Positions 10,271 to 22,758 of a stretch of DNA of 64,000 bases are shown piece by piece. Source of the DNA: Amblyomma americanum (Eukaryota > Arthropoda > Arachnida > Ixodida > Ixodidae); assembly GCF_052857255.1 (NCBI RefSeq), contig NW_027526486.1:1364001-1428000 (forward strand), written 5' to 3'. Both the position numbers and the translations under genes were made by a program. The notes under the pieces were generated by a model that was not told the origin of the DNA, searched no databases, and saw only the letters and a program-made list of their open reading frames with translations. Position 1 is the stretch's first letter, and each line of letters begins with the position of its first letter.

Positions 10271-12097
10271 AGTTTTCGCGCAGTTCTGAGAGAAAAAGTT
10301 TACACCTTTCTCTCGTCTACTCTTCGAAGACTTGTAAAATCGATGCTCGTGAATCTTGCTAGTTTCAATTTAAAACGATGTATCCCGTTGTTTTGAGCCG
10401 GAATACAAGTTTTTGCGCAGTTCTGAGAGAAAAAGTTTGCACCTTTCTCTCGTCTACTCTTCGACGACTTGTAAAATCGATACTCGAGAGTCATGCTAGT
10501 TTCGATCTAAAACGGTGTATCCCGTTTTTTTGAGCCGGTATACAAGTTTTCGCGCAGTTCTGAGAGAAAAAGTTTACACCTTTCTCTCGTGTACTCTTCG
10601 ACGACTTGTAAAATCGATACTCGTGAATCATGCTAGTTTCGATCTAAAACGATGTATCCCGTTGTTTTGAGCCGGAATACAAATTTTCGCGCAGTTCTGA
10701 GAGAAAAAGTTTACACCTTTCTCTCGTCTACTCTTCGACGACTTGTAAAATCGATGCTCGTGAATCTTGCTAGTTTCAATTTAAAACGATGTATCCCGTT
10801 GTTTTGAGCCGGAATAAAAGTTTTCGCAGAGTTCTGAGAGAAAAAGTTTACACCTTTCTCTCGTCTACTCTTCGAAGACTTGTAAAATCGATGCTCGTGA
10901 ATCTTGCTAGTTTCGATCTAAAACGATGTATCCCGTTGTTTTGAGCCGGAATACAAGTTTTCGCGCAGTTTTGAGAGAAAAAGTTTACACCTTTCTCTCG
11001 TGTACTCTTCGACGACTTCTAAAATCGATGCTCGTGAATCTTGCTAGTTTCGATCTAAAACGATGTATCCCGTTGTTTTGAGCCGGAATACAAGTTTTCG
11101 CGCAGTTCTGACAGAAAAAGTTTACACCTTTCTCTCGTGTACTCTTCGACGACTTGTAAAAACGATACTCGTGAATCATGCTAGTTTAGATCTAAAACGA
11201 TGTATCCCGTTGTTTTGAGCCGGAATAGAACTTTTCGCGCAGTTCTGAGAGAAAAAAGTTTACACCTTTCTCTCGTGTACTCTTCGACGACTTGTAAAAT
11301 CGATGCTCGTGAATCTTGCTAGTTTCGATCTACAACGATGTATCCCGTTGTTTTGAGCTGGAATAGAAGTTTTGGCGCAGTTCTGAGAGAAAAAGTTTAC
11401 ACCTTTCTCTCGTGTACTCTTCGACGACTTGTAAAATCGATACTCGAGAATCATGCTAGTTTCGATCTAAAACGATGTATCCCGTTGTTTTGAGCCGGAA
11501 TACAAGTTTTCGCGCAGTTCTGAGAGAAAAAGTTTACACCTTTCTCTCGTGTACTCTTCGACGACTTGTAAAATCGATACTCGAGAATCATGCTAGTTTC
11601 GATCTAAAACGATGTATCCCGTTGTTTTGAGCCGGAATACAAGTTTTCGCGCAGTTCTGAGAGAAAAAAGTTTAAACCTTTCTCTCGTCTACTCTTCGAC
11701 GACTTGTAAAATCGATGCTCGTGAATCTTGCTAGTTTCAATTTAAAACGATGTATCCCGTTGTTTTGAGTCGGAATACAAGATTTCGCAGAGTTCTGAGA
11801 GAAAAAGTTTACACCTTTCTCTCGTCTACTCTTCGAAGACTTGTAAAATCGATGCTCGTGAATCTTGCTAGTTTCGATCTAAAACGATGTATCCCGTTGT
11901 TTTGAGCCAGAATACAAGTTTTCGCGCCGTTCTGAGAGAAAACGTTTACACCTTTCTCTCGTCTACTCTTCGACGACTTGTAAAATCGATGCTCGTAAAT
12001 CTGGCTAGTTTCAATCTAAACCGATGTATCCCGTTGTTTTGGGCCGGAATACAAGTTTTCGCGCAGTTCTGAGAGAAAAAGTTTACACCTTTCCCTC
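7161..12097 (+). repeat. Rearranged A-type unit, about 36 monomers (4937 bp)
   Basis: The first part follows A3 (offset 2330, then 2194 after loss of one CAATTTAAAAC-type monomer near 7,545). A five-monomer (685-bp) block with TTTAGATC, GAGCTGG/GAGTTGG and TTTTGGCGCA is present twice (from about 8,440 and 9,130). A 2-bp deletion (loss of TA in CATGCTAG) lies at 8,713/8,714, and a seven-A tract near 9,606. After 9,940 it switches back into an earlier phase of the unit, then runs through the same end markers to the next landmark monomer. Confidence 0.65.
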
Positions 12098-12919
12098 GTG
12101 TACTCATCGACTACTTGTAAAATCGATGCTCGTGAATCTTGCTGGTATCGATCTAAAACGATGTATGCCGTTGTTTTGAGCCGGAATACAAGTTTTCGCG
12201 CAGTTCTGAGAGAAAAAGTTTATACCTTTCTCTCGTGTACTCTTCGACGACTTGTAAAATCGATGCTCGTGAATCTTGCTAGTTTCGATCTAAAACGATG
12301 TATCCCTTTGTTTTGAGCCAGAATACAAGTTTTCGTGCAGTTCTGAGAGAAAAAGTTTACACGTTTCTCTCGTCTACTCTTCGACGACTTGTAAAATCGA
12401 TGCTCGTGAATCTTGCTAGTTTCGATCTAAAACGATCTATCCCGTTGTTTTGAGCCGGAATACAAGTTTTCGCGCAGTTCTGAGAGAAAAAGTTTAAACC
12501 TTTCTCTCGTCTACTCTTCGACGACTTGTAAAATCGATGCTCGTGAATCTTGCTAGTTTCAATTTAAAACGATGTATCCCGTTGTTTTGAGTCGGAATAC
12601 AAGTTTTCGCAGAGTTCTGAGAGAAAAAGTTTACACCTTTCTCTCGTCTACTCTTCGAAGACTTGTAAAATCGATGCTCGTGAATCTTGCTAGTTTCGAT
12701 CTAAAACGATGTATCCCGTTGTTTTGAGCCAGAATACAAGTTTTCGCGCCGTTCTGAGAGAAAACGTTTACACCTTTCTCTCGTCTACTCTTCGACGACT
12801 TGTAAAATCGATGCTCGTAAATCTGGCTAGTTTCAATCTAAACCGATGTATCCCGTTGTTTTGGGCCGGAATACAAGTTTTCGCGCAGTTCTGAGAGAAA
12901 AAGTTTACACCTTTCCCTC
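12098..12919 (+). repeat. Short A-type unit, 6 monomers (822 bp)
   Basis: Two landmark TTTCCCTCG monomers lie only 822 bp apart. The series GGTATCG, ATCCCTTTG, GATCTATCC jumps straight to the TTTAAACC, GAGTCGG, CGCAGAG, CGCGCCG, GTAAATCTGG end of the unit. About ten monomers present in A1 are therefore missing. The junction monomer near 12,489 keeps a five-A tract with TTTAAACC, whereas this variant elsewhere has six As, consistent with a crossover inside that monomer. A private GTATGCCG occurs at about 12,165. Confidence 0.7.
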
Positions 12920-15880
12920 GTGTACTCATCGACTACTTGTAAAATCGATGCTCGTGAATCTTGCTGGTATCGATCTAAAACGATGTATCCCGTTGTTTTG
13001 AGCCGGAATACAAGTTTTCGCGCAGTTCTGAGAGAAAAAGTTTATACCTTTCTCTCGTGTACTCTTCGACGACTTGTAAAATCGATGCTCGTGAATCTTG
13101 CTAGTTTCGATCTAAAACGATGTATCCCTTTGTTTTGAGCCAGAATACAAGTTTTCGTGCAGTTCTGAGAGAAAAAGTTTACACGTTTCTCTCGTCTACT
13201 CTTCGACGACTTGTAAAATCGATGCTCGTGAATCTTGCTAGTTTCGATCTAAAACGATCTATCCCGTTGTTTTGAACCGGAATACAAGTTTTCGCGCAGT
13301 TCTGAGAGAAAAAGTTTGCACCTTTCTCTCGTCTACTCTTCGACGACTTGTAAAATCGATACTCGAGAATCATGCTAGTTTCGATCTAAAACAATGTATC
13401 CCGTTGTTTTGAGCCGGAATACAAATTTTCGCGCAGTTCTGAGAGAAAACGTTTACACCTTTCTCTCGTCTACTCTTCGACGACTTGTAAAATCGATGCT
13501 CGTGAATCTTGCTAGTTTCGATCTAAAACGGTGTATCCCGTTTTTTTGAGCCGGTATACAAGTTTTCGCGCAGTTCTGAGAGAAAAAGTTTACACCTTTC
13601 TCTCGTGTACTCTTCGACGACTTGTAAAATCGATACTCGTGAATCATGCTAGTTTCGATCTAAAACGATGTATCCCGTTGTTTTGAGCCGGAATACAAAT
13701 TTTCGCGCAGTTCTGAGAGAAAAAGTTTACACCTTTCTCTCGTCTACTCTTCGACGACTTGTAAAATCGATGCTCGTGAATCTTGCTAGTTTCAATTTAA
13801 AACGATGTATCCCGTTGTTTTGAGCCGGAATAAAAGTTTTCGCAGAGTTCTGAGAGAAAAAGTTTACACCTTTCTCTCGTGTACTCTTCGACGACTTCTA
13901 AAATCGATGCTCGTGAATCTTGCTAGTTTCGATCTAAAACGATGTATCCCGTTGTTTTGAGCCGGAATACAAGTTTTCGCGCAGTTCTGACAGAAAAAGT
14001 GTACACCTTTCTCTCGTGTACTCTTCGACGACTTGTAAAAACGATACTCGAGAATCATGCTAGTTTAGATCTAAAACGATGTATCCCGTTGTTTTGAGCC
14101 GGAATACAACTTTTCGCGCAGTTCTGAGAGAAAAAAGTTTACACCTTTCTCTCGTGTACTCTTCGACGACTTGTAAAATCGATGCTCGTGAATCTTGCTA
14201 GTTTCGATCTACAACGATGTATCCCGTTGTTTTGAGCTGGAATAGAAGTTTTGGCGCAGTTCTGAGAGAAAAAGTTTACACCTTTCTCTCGTGTACTCTT
14301 CGACGACTTGTAAAATCGATACTCGAGAATCATGCTAGTTTCGATCTAAAACGATGTATCCCGTTGTTTTGAGCCGGAATACAAGTTTTCGCGCAGTTCT
14401 GAGAGAAAAAGTTTACACCTTTCTCTCGTGTACTCTTCGACGACTTGTAAAATCGATACTCGAGAATCATGCTAGTTTCGATCTAAAACGATGTATCCCG
14501 TTGTTTTGAGCCGGAATACAAGTTTTCGCGCAGTTCTGAGAGAAAAAAGTTTAAACCTTTCTCTCGTCTACTCTTCGACGACTTGTAAAATTGATGCTCG
14601 TGAATCTTGCTAGTTTCAATTTAAAACGATGTATCCCGTTGTTTTGAGTCGGAATACAAGTTTTCGCAGAGTTCTGAGAGAAAAAGTTTACACCTTTCTC
14701 TCGTCTACTCTTCGAAGACTTGTAAAATCGATGCTCGTGAATCTTGCTAGTTTAGATCTAAAACGATGTATCCCGTTGTTTTGAGCCGGAATACAACTTT
14801 TCGCGCAGTTCTGAGAGAAAAAAGTTTACACCTTTCTCTCGTGTACTCTTCGACGACTTGTAAAATCGATGCTCGTGAATCTTGCTAGTTTCGATCTACA
14901 ACGATGTATCCCGTTGTTTTGAGTTGGAATAGAAGTTTTGGCGCAGTTCTGAGAGAAAAAGTTTACACCTTTCTCTCGTGTACTCTTCGACGACTTGTAA
15001 AATCGATACTCGAGAATCATGCTAGTTTCGATCTAAAACGATGTATCCCGTTGTTTTGAGCCGGAATACAAGTTTTCGCGCAGTTCTGAGAGAAAAAGTT
15101 TACACCTTTCTCTCGTGTACTCTTCGACGACTTGTAAAATCGATACCTGAGAATCATGCTAGTTTCGATCTAAAACGATGTATCCCGTTGTTTTGAGCCG
15201 GAATACAAGTTTTCGCGCAGTTCTGAGAGAAAAAAGTTTAAACCTTTCTCTCGTCTACTCTTCGACGACTTGTAAAATCGATGCTCGTGAATCTTGCTAG
15301 TTTCAATTTAAAACGATGTATCCCGTTGTTTTGAGTCGGAATACAAGTTTTCGCAGAGTTCTGAGAGAAAAAGTTTACACCTTTCTCTCGTCTACTCTTC
15401 GAAGACTTGTAAAATCGATGCTCGTGAATCTTGCTAGTTTCGATCTAAAACGATGTATCCCGTTGTTTTGAGCCAGAATACAAGTTTTCGCGCCGTTCTG
15501 AGAGAAAACGTTTACACCTTTCTCTCGTGTACTCTTCGACGACTTGTAAAATCGATACTCGTGAATCATGCTAGTTTCGATCTAAAACGATGTATCCCGT
15601 TGTTTTGAGCCGGAATACAAATTTTCGCGCAGTTCTGAGAGAAAAAGTTTACACCTTTCTCTCGTCTACTCTTCGACGACTTGTAAAATCGATGCTCGTG
15701 AATCTTGCTAGTTTCAATTTAAAACGATGTATCCCGTTGTTTTGAGCCGGAATAAAAGTTTTCGCAGAGTTCTGAGAGAAAAAGTTTACACCTTTCTCTC
15801 GTCTACTCTTCGAAGACTTGTAAAATCGATGCTCGTGAATCTTGCTAGTTTCGATCTAAAACGATGTATCCTGTTGTTTT
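12920..15880 (+). repeat. Segmental duplication P, right copy (about 3.0 kb)
   Basis: This is the counterpart of 7,161-10,270, with the same private variants (GAGTTGG near 14,922, GATACCTGAG near 15,144, AAGTGTACACC near 14,000). It lacks one monomer around 13,860, so the CGCAGAG monomer is followed directly by the GACTTCTAAAAT monomer. The normal CATGCTAG is present near 14,465, so the 2-bp loss in the left copy arose after the duplication. Confidence 0.7.
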
Positions 15881-15935
15881 GAGCCGGAATACAAGTTTTC
15901 GCGCAGTTTTGAGAGAAAAAGTTTACACCTTTCTC

Positions 15936-17854
15936 TCGTGTACTCTTCGACGACTTCTAAAATCGATGCTCGTGAATCTTGCTAGTTTCGATCTAAAACG
16001 ATGTATCCCGTTGTTTTGAGCCGGAATACAAGTTTTCGCGCAGTTCTGAGAGAAAAAGTTTACACCTTTCTCTCGTGTACTCTTCGACGACTTGTAAAAT
16101 CGATACTCGAGAATCATGCTAGTTTCGATCTAAAACGATGTATCCCGTTGTTTTGAGCCAGAATACAAGTTTTCGTGCAGTTCTGAGAGAAAAAGTTTAC
16201 ACGTTTCTCTCGTCTACTCTTCGACGACTTGTAAAATCGATGCTCGTGAATCTTGCTAGTTTCGATCTAAAACGATCTATCCCGTTGTTTTGAGCCGGAA
16301 TACAAGTTTTCGCGCAGTTCTGAGAGAAAAAGTTTACACCTTTCTCTCGTCTACTCTTCGAAGACTTGTAAAATCGATGCTCGTGAATCTTGCTAGTTTC
16401 AATTTAAAACGATGTATCCCGTTGTTTTGAGCCGGAATACAAGTTTTCGCGCAGTTCTGAGAGAAAAAGTTTGCACCTTTCTCTCGTCTACTCTTCGACG
16501 ACTTGTAAAATCGATACTCGAGAATCATGCTAGTTTCGATCTAAAACGGTGTATCCCGTTTTTTTGAGCCGGTATACAAGTTTTCGCGCAGTTCTGAGAG
16601 AAAAAGTTTACACCTTTCTCTCGTGTACTCTTCGACGACTTGTAAAATCGATACTCGTGAATCATGCTAGTTTCGATCTAAAACGATGTATCCCGTTGTT
16701 TTGAGCCGGAATACAAATTTTCGCGCAGTTCTGAGAGAAAAAGTTTACACCTTTCTCTCGTCTACTCTTCGACGACTTGTAAAATCGATGCTCGTGAATC
16801 TTGCTAGTTTCAATTTAAAACGATGTATCCCGTTGTTTTGAGCCGGAATAAAAGTTTTCGCAGAGTTCTGAGAGAAAAAGTTTACACCTTTCTCTCGTCT
16901 ACTCTTCGAAGACTTGTAAAATCGATGCTCGTGAATCTTGCTAGTTTCGATCTAAAACGATGTATCCCGTTGTTTTGAGCCGGAATACAAGTTTTCGCGC
17001 AGTTTTGAGAGAAAAAGTTTACACCTTTCTCTCGTGTACTCTTCGACGACTTCTAAAATCGATGCTCGTGAATCTTGCTAGTTTAGATCTAAAACGATGT
17101 ATCCCGTTGTTTTGAGCCGGAATACAAGTTTTCGCGCAGTTCTGACAGAAAAAGTTTACACCTTTCTCTCGTGTACTCTTCGACGACTTGTAAAAACGAT
17201 ACTCGAGAATCATGCTAGTTTAGATCTAAAACGATGTATCCCGTTGTTTTGAGCCGGAATACAACTTTTCGCGCAGTTCTGAGAGAAAAAGTTTGCACCT
17301 TTCTCTCGTCTACTCTTCGACGACTTGTAAAATCGATACTCGAGAATCATGCTAGTTTCGATCTAAAACGATGTATCCCGTTGTTTTGAGCCGGAATACA
17401 AGTTTTCGCGCAGTTCTGAGAGAAAAAGTTTACACCTTTCTCTCGTGTACTCTTCGACGACTTGTAAAATCGATACTCGAGAATCATGCTAGTTTCGATC
17501 TAAAACGATGTATCCCGTTGTTTTGAGCCGGAATACAAGTTTTCGCGCAGTTCTGAGAGAAAAAAGTTTAAACCTTTCTCTCGTCTACTCTTCGACGACT
17601 TGTAAAATCGATGCTCGTGAATCTTGCTAGTTTCAATTTAAAACGATGTATCCCGTTGTTTTGAGTCGGAATACAAGATTTCGCAGAGTTCTGAGAGAAA
17701 AAGTTTACACCTTTCTCTCGTCTACTCTTCGAAGACTTGTAAAATCGATGCTCGTGAATCTTGCTAGTTTCGATCTAAAACGATGTATCCCGTTGTTTTG
17801 AGCCAGAATACAAGTTTTCGCGCCGTTCTGAGAGAAAACGTTTACACCTTTCTC
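15936..17854 (+). repeat. 1919-bp tandem pair, first copy (14 monomers)
   Basis: Markers GACTTCTAAAAT (15,955), GATCTATCC, TTTGCACC, CGGTGTATCC with the T-run, GGAATAAAAG, AAAAACGATACTC, CAAGATTTCG and CGCGCCG recur 1919 bp downstream in the same order. This copy runs directly into the second one. The junction monomer near 17,830 fuses a CGCGCCG/AAAACG start to a GACTTCTAAAAT middle, the expected product of an unequal exchange. Confidence 0.8.
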
Positions 17855-19773
17855 TCGTGTACTCTTCGACGACTTCTAAAATCGATGCTCGTGAATCTTG
17901 CTAGTTTCGATCTAAAACGATGTATCCCGTTGTTTTGAGCCGGAATACAAGTTTTCGCGCAGTTCTGAGAGAAAAAGTTTACACCTTTCTCTCGTGTACT
18001 CTTCGACGACTTGTAAAATCGATACTCGAGAATCATGCTAGTTTCGATCTAAAACGATGTATCCCGTTGTTTTGAGCCAGAATACAAGTTTTCGTGCAGT
18101 TCTGAGAGAAAAAGTTTACACGTTTCTCTCGTCTACTCTTCGACGACTTGTAAAATCGATGCTCGTGAATCTTGCTAGTTTCGATCTAAAACGATCTATC
18201 CCGTTGTTTTGAGCCGGAATACAAGTTTTCGCGCAGTTCTGAGAGAAAAAGTTTACACCTTTCTCTCGTCTACTCTTCGAAGACTTGTAAAATCGATGCT
18301 CGTGAATCTTGCTAGTTTCAATTTAAAACGATGTATCCCGTTGTTTTGAGCCGGAATACAAGTTTTCGCGCAGTTCTGAGAGAAAAAGTTTGCACCTTTC
18401 TCTCGTCTACTCTTCGACGACTTGTAAAATCGATACTCGAGAATCATGCTAGTTTCGATCTAAAACGGTGTATCCCGTTTTTTTGAGCCGGTATACAAGT
18501 TTTCGCGCAGTTCTGAGAGAAAAAGTTTACACCTTTCTCTCGTGTACTCTTCGACGACTTGTAAAATCGATACTCGTGAATCATGCTAGTTTCGATCTAA
18601 AACGATGTATCCCGTTGTTTTGAGCCGGAATACAAATTTTCGCGCAGTTCTGAGAGAAAAAGTTTACACCTTTCTCTCGTCTACTCTTCGACGACTTGTA
18701 AAATCGATGCTCGTGAATCTTGCTAGTTTCAATTTAAAACGATGTATCCCGTTGTTTTGAGCCGGAATAAAAGTTTTCGCAGAGTTCTGAGAGAAAAAGT
18801 TTACACCTTTCTCTCGTCTACTCTTCGAAGACTTGTAAAATCGATGCTCGTGAATCTTGCTAGTTTCGATCTAAAACGATGTATCCCGTTGTTTTGAGCC
18901 GGAATACAAGTTTTCGCGCAGTTTTGAGAGAAAAAGTTTACACCTTTCTCTCGTGTACTCTTCGACGACTTCTAAAATCGATGCTCGTGAATCTTGCTAG
19001 TTTAGATCTAAAACGATGTATCCCGTTGTTTTGAGCCGGAATACAAGTTTTCGCGCAGTTCTGACAGAAAAAGTTTACACCTTTCTCTCGTGTACTCTTC
19101 GACGACTTGTAAAAACGATACTCGAGAATCATGCTAGTTTAGATCTAAAACGATGTATCCCGTTGTTTTGAGCCGGAATACAACTTTTCGCGCAGTTCTG
19201 AGAGAAAAAGTTTGCACCTTTCTCTCGTCTACTCTTCGACGACTTGTAAAATCGATACTCGAGAATCATGCTAGTTTCGATCTAAAACGATGTATCCCGT
19301 TGTTTTGAGCCGGAATACAAGTTTTCGCGCAGTTCTGAGAGAAAAAGTTTACACCTTTCTCTCGTGTACTCTTCGACGACTTGTAAAACCGATACTCGAG
19401 AATCATGCTAGTTTCGATCTAAAACGATGTATCCCGTTGTTTTGAGCCGGAATACAAGTTTTCGCGCAGTTCTGAGAGAAAAAAGTTTAAACCTTTCTCT
19501 CGTCTACTCTTCGACGACTTGTAAAATCGATGCTCGTGAATCTTGCTAGTTTCAATTTAAAACGATGTATCCCGTTGTTTTGAGTCGGAATACAAGATTT
19601 CGCAGAGTTCTGAGAGAAAAAGTTTACACCTTTCTCTCGTCTACTCTTCGAAGACTTGTAAAATCGATGCTCGTGAATCTTGCTAGTTTCGATCTAAAAC
19701 GATGTATCCCGTTGTTTTGAGCCAGAATACAAGTTTTCGCGCCGTTCTGAGAGAAAACGTTTACACCTTTCTC
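17855..19773 (+). repeat. 1919-bp tandem pair, second copy (14 monomers)
   Basis: Every marker of the first copy is repeated at +1919. The only difference I noticed is one substitution near 19,388 (AAAACCGATAC for AAAATCGATAC). It then continues into GTAAATCTGG and the TTTCCCTCG landmark near 19,906, which the first copy does not reach. The near-identity suggests a recent tandem duplication. Confidence 0.8.
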
Positions 19774-21120
19774 TCGTCTACTCTTCGACGACTTGTAAAA
19801 TCGATGCTCGTAAATCTGGCTAGTTTCAATCTAAACCGATGTATCCCGTTGTTTTGGGCCGGAATACAAGTTTTCGCGCAGTTCTGAGAGAAAAAGTTTA
19901 CACCTTTCCCTCGTGTACTCATCGACTACTTGTAAAATCGATGCTCGTGAATCTTGCTGGTATCGATCTAAAACGATGTATCCCGTTGTTTTGAGCCGGA
20001 ATACAAGTTTTCGCGCAGTTCTGAGAGAAAAAGTTTATACCTTTCTCTCGTGTACTCTTCGACGACTTGTAAAATCGATGCTCGTGAATCTTGCTAGTTT
20101 CGATCTAAAACGATGTATCCCTTTGTTTTGAGCCAGAATACAAGTTTTCGTGCAGTTCTGAGAGAAAAAGTTTACACGTTTCTCTCGTCTACTCTTCGAC
20201 GACTTGTAAAATCGATGCTCGTGAATCTTGCTAGTTTCGATCTAAAACGATCTATCCCGTTGTTTTGAGCCGGAATACAAGTTTTCGCGCAGTTCTGAGA
20301 GAAAAAGTTTACACCTTTCTCTCGTCTACTCTTCGAAGACTTGTAAAATCGATGCTCGTGAATCTTGCTAGTTTCAATTTAAAACGATGTATCCCGTTGT
20401 TTTGAGCCGGAATACAAGTTTTCGCGCAGTTCTGAGAGAAAAAGTTTGCACCTTTCTCTCGTCTACTCTTCGACGACTTGTAAAATCGATACTCGTGAAT
20501 CTTGCTAGTTTCAATTTAAAACTATGTATCCCGTTGTTTTGAGCCGGAATAAAAGTTTTCGCAGAGTTCTGAGAGAAAAAGTTTACACCTTTCTCTCGTC
20601 TACTCTTCGAAGACTTGTAAAATCGATGCTCGTGAATCTTGCTAGTTTCGATCTAAAACGATGTATCCCGTTGTTTTGAGCCGGAATACAAGTTTTCGCG
20701 CAGTTTTGAGAGAAAAAGTTTACACCTTTCTCTCGTGTACTCTTCGACGACTTCTAAAATCGATGCTAGTGAATCTTGCTAGTTTCGATCTAAAACGATG
20801 TATCCCGTTGTTTTGAGCCGGAATACAAGTTTTCGCGCAGTTCTGACAGAAAAAGTTTACACCTTTCTCTCGTGTACTCTTCGACGACTTGTAAAAACGA
20901 TACTCGAGAATCATGCTAGTTTAGATCTAAAACGATGTATCCCGTTGTTTTGAGCCGGAATACAAGTTTTCGCGCAGTTCTGAGAGAAAAAAGTTTACAC
21001 CTTTCTCTCATCTACTTTTCGACGACTTGTAAAATCGATGCTCGTGAATCTTGCTAGTTTCGATCTACAACGATGTATCCCGTTGTTTTGAGCTGGAATA
21101 GAAGTTTTGGCGCAGTTCTG
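19774..21120 (+). repeat. A-to-B transition block
   Basis: It begins with the landmark TTTCCCTCG monomer (about 19,906) and the usual ATCCCTTTG, GATCTATCC, TTTGCACC run. It then jumps near 20,495 from a TTTGCACC monomer to a CAATTTAAAAC one (private AAAACTATG near 20,520). Private changes include GATGCTAGTGAATC near 20,765 and CTCTCATCTAC near 21,008. It ends at the first ATTCTCGTG/TTTTGACC monomer, which defines domain B. Confidence 0.55.
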
Positions 21121-21251
21121 AGAGAAAAAGTTTACACCTTTCTCTCATCTACTTTTCGAGGACTTGTAAAATCGATTCTCGTGAATCTTGCTAGTTTTGA
21201 CCTAAAACGATGTATCCCGTTTTTTTGAGCCGGTATACAAGTTTTCGCGCA

Positions 21252-22758
21252 GTTCTGTGAGAAAAAGTTTACACCTTTCTCTCGGTACTCTTCGACGACT
21301 TGTAAAATCGATGCTCTTGAATCTTGCTAGTTTCGATCTAAAACGATGTATCCCGTTGTTTTGAGCCGGAATACAAGTTTTCGCGCAGTTCTGAGAGAAA
21401 AATTTTGCACCTTTCTCTCGTCTACTCTTCGACGACTTGTAAAATCGATACTCGAGAATCATGCTAGTTTCGATCTAAAACAATGTATCCCGTTGTTTTG
21501 AGCCGGAATACATATTTTCGCGCAGTTCTGAGAGAAAACGTTTACACCTTTCTCTCGTCTACTCTTCCACGACTTGTAAAATCGATGCTCGTGAATCTTG
21601 CTACTTTCGATCTAAAACGATGTATCCCGTTTTTTTGAGCCGGTATACAAGTTTTCGCGCAGTTCTGAGAAAAAAAGTTTACACCTTTCTCTCGTGTACT
21701 CTTCGACGACTTGTAAAATCGATACTCGTGAATCATGCTAGTTTCGATCTAAAACGATGTATCCCGTTGTTTTGAGCCGGAATACAAGTTTTCGCGCAGT
21801 TCTGAGAGAAAAAGTTTACACCTTTCTCTCGTCTACTCTTCGACGACTTGTAAAATCGATGCTCGTGAATCTTGCTAGTTTCAATTTAAAACGATGTCCC
21901 CCGTTGTTTTGAGCCGGAATAAAAGTTTTCGCGCAGTTCTGAGAGAAAAAGTTTACACCTTTCTCTCGTCTACTCTTCGACGACTTGTAAAATCGATGCT
22001 CGTGAATCTTGCTAGTTTCAATTTAAAACGATGTATCCCGTTGTTTTGAGCCGGAATAAAAGTTTTCGCAGAGTTCTGAGAGAAAAAGTTTACACCTTTC
22101 TCTCGTCTACTCTTCGAAGACTTGTAAAATCGATGCTCGTGAATCTTGCTAGTTTCGATCTAAAACGATGTATCCCGTTGTTTTGAGCCGGAATACAAGT
22201 TTTCGCGCAGTTTTGAGAGAAAAAGTTTACACCTTTCTCTCGTGTACTCTTCGACGACTTCTAAAATCGATGCTCGTGAATCTTGCTAGTTTCGATCGAA
22301 AACGATGTATCCCGTTGTTTTGAGCCGGAATACAAGTTTTCGCGCAGTTCTGAGAGAAAAAGTTTACACCTTTCTCTCGTGTACTCTTCGACGACTTGTA
22401 AAATCGATACTCGAGAATCATGCTAGTTTCGATCTAAAACGATGTATCCCGTTGTTTTGAGCCGGAATACAAGTTTTCGCGCAGTTCTGAGAGAAAAAAG
22501 TTTACACCTTTCTCTCGTGTACTCTTCGACGACTTGTAAAATCGATGCTCGTGAATCTTGCTAGTTTCGATCTACAACGATGTATCCCGTTGTTTTGAGC
22601 TGGAATAGAAGTTTTGGCGCAGTTCTGAGAGAAAAAGTTTACAACTTTCTCTCGTCTACTTTTCGAGGACTTGTAAAATCGATTCTCGTGAATCTTGCTA
22701 GTTTTGACCTAAAACGATGTATCCCGTTTTTTTGAGCCGGTATACAAGTTTTCGCGCA
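21252..22758 (+). repeat. Higher-order repeat B1, 11 monomers (1507 bp)
   Basis: It is phased on the rare GTTCTGTGAG monomer, which also carries CTCTCGGTACTC (one base shorter than the usual CTCTCGTGTACTC). The marker recurs at 22,759, exactly 1507 bp later. The unit contains TTTGCACC, AAACAATG, T-run, GGAATAAAAG and GAGCTGGAATAG monomers, followed by the ACTTTTCGAGG / TTTTGACC monomer. Confidence 0.7.
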
